DNA of 6,702 nt from Clostridiales bacterium. GTDB lineage: Bacteria; Bacillota; Clostridia; Peptostreptococcales; Anaerovoracaceae. The notes beneath the pieces were generated by a model. It was given only the letters and a program-made list of their open reading frames with translations, ran no database searches and was not told the origin of the DNA. This document shows positions 6,294 through 6,702 of this stretch, piece by piece (position 1 is the first letter of the stretch; every line of letters starts with the position of its first letter). Made by a program: the position numbers and the translations under genes. The DNA lies in NCBI GenBank assembly GCA_003542355.1, contig DPKU01000029.1:1-6702 (forward strand), given 5' to 3'.

Positions 6294-6702
6294 ATGGAAA
6301 GAAAAAACAGATTGTATAAGTCGCAGCAGGACAAAGCTCTCTTCGGTGTTTGCGGGGGCATCGCCGAATACTTCAATGTAGACTCCTTGGTCGTGCGGCT
6401 GCTCTTTGTGCTTTTTACACTGGTGTATGGAGCGGGGCTGCTGTTTTACCTGATTGCAGCGTTGGTGATCCCGTCGGAGCCCATAGCGGGTTATCAGCAG
6501 GCGAATTCTCCTGCTCCGGCCCCTTCCGAAGGTGGTACGCCGGGTTATGTTGCTTCGGATGGGACCCACTACGAGAACCGCGCCTCGGACGATGTGACCC
6601 CGGAAGGATCCCATGAGGCTGTGCCCATGGTCCAGACAAGCCCGGCGCCGGAAAGCACATATGCGGGTCAGGCAGCAAAGGGAAAGAACCGGGATTCCGG
6701 AA
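6294..6702 (+). CDS. PspC-domain membrane protein, 3' end beyond the window
   Basis: ATG 6294 has AAAGGA at 6278-6283 and the frame stays open to the last base (136 codons visible), so the gene is cut by the window. The first 60 or so residues match the PspC domain: NRLYKSQQDKALFGVCGGIA (5-24), EYFNVDSLVVRLLFVLF (25-41), then a hydrophobic membrane segment running to ALVIP near residue 60. PspC-type proteins sit in the cytoplasmic membrane and are linked to envelope stress. After the membrane segment comes a low-complexity, Pro/Ser/Gly/Ala-rich hydrophilic tail with no recognisable domain. It starts 18 bases after the GH25 gene with no terminator between, suggesting one transcript. Confidence 0.85.
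   Translation, partial: MERKNRLYKSQQDKALFGVCGGIAEYFNVDSLVVRLLFVLFTLVYGAGLLFYLIAALVIPSEPIAGYQQANSPAPAPSEGGTPGYVASDGTHYENRASDDVTPEGSHEAVPMVQTSPAPESTYAGQAAKGKNRDSG

Noticed and set aside
5358..6614. Very long open frame on the - strand (418 codons) opposite the GH25 and PspC genes
   Set aside because: It lies opposite two well-supported genes, its product has no recognisable domain and is rich in His, Arg, Phe and Ile as expected from reading the complement of codon-biased genes, and no convincing ribosome binding site was seen.

Overview
The window (6,702 bases) looks like a chromosomal stretch from a moderately GC-rich Bacillota, probably a clostridial anaerobe. Three things point there: the glycine-dehydrogenase (P-protein) family is split into two adjacent subunits, ribosome binding sites are strong and purine-rich, and a lipid-anchored GH25 muramidase sits beside a PspC-domain membrane protein. 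The taxonomic assignment is an inference from gene content only. All seven genes are on the + strand and tightly packed. No tRNA, rRNA, mobile element or CRISPR was seen.

Left block (1-3498): the 3' part of a GcvPA-like gene, a complete GcvPB-like gene, and an ATP-NAD kinase family (COG3199/AcoX-like) gene whose start overlaps the gcvPB stop. These three look like one transcription unit. Both P-protein subunits keep the fold and the PLP lysine of the family. However, several motifs that are nearly invariant in true glycine dehydrogenases are replaced, so the pair may act on something other than glycine, or on glycine in a different setting. No gcvH or gcvT is visible in the window. The kinase-like gene carries two very strong inverted repeats near its 5' end (2479-2506 and 2561-2594).

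Middle (3499-3650): the only sizeable intergenic gap, 152 bases. It holds an imperfect inverted repeat, a plausible extended -10 sigma-A promoter, and a short inverted repeat at the predicted transcription start.

Right block (3651-6702): a DhaK-like and a DhaL-like kinase subunit, then a GH25 lipoprotein whose ATG overlaps the dhaL stop, then a PspC-domain gene cut by the window end. DhaK keeps the histidine that binds the substrate carbonyl and DhaL keeps the three metal-binding aspartates. Both subunits differ from canonical dihydroxyacetone kinases at neighbouring active-site positions, so the substrate may be a different small ketose or hydroxyketone.

The most interesting reading is a possible undescribed metabolic module: a divergent P-protein pair, a COG3199 kinase and a divergent DhaK/DhaL kinase side by side. 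That link rests on adjacency and shared divergence, not on direct evidence. The two cell-envelope genes at the right end are probably carried along by read-through.
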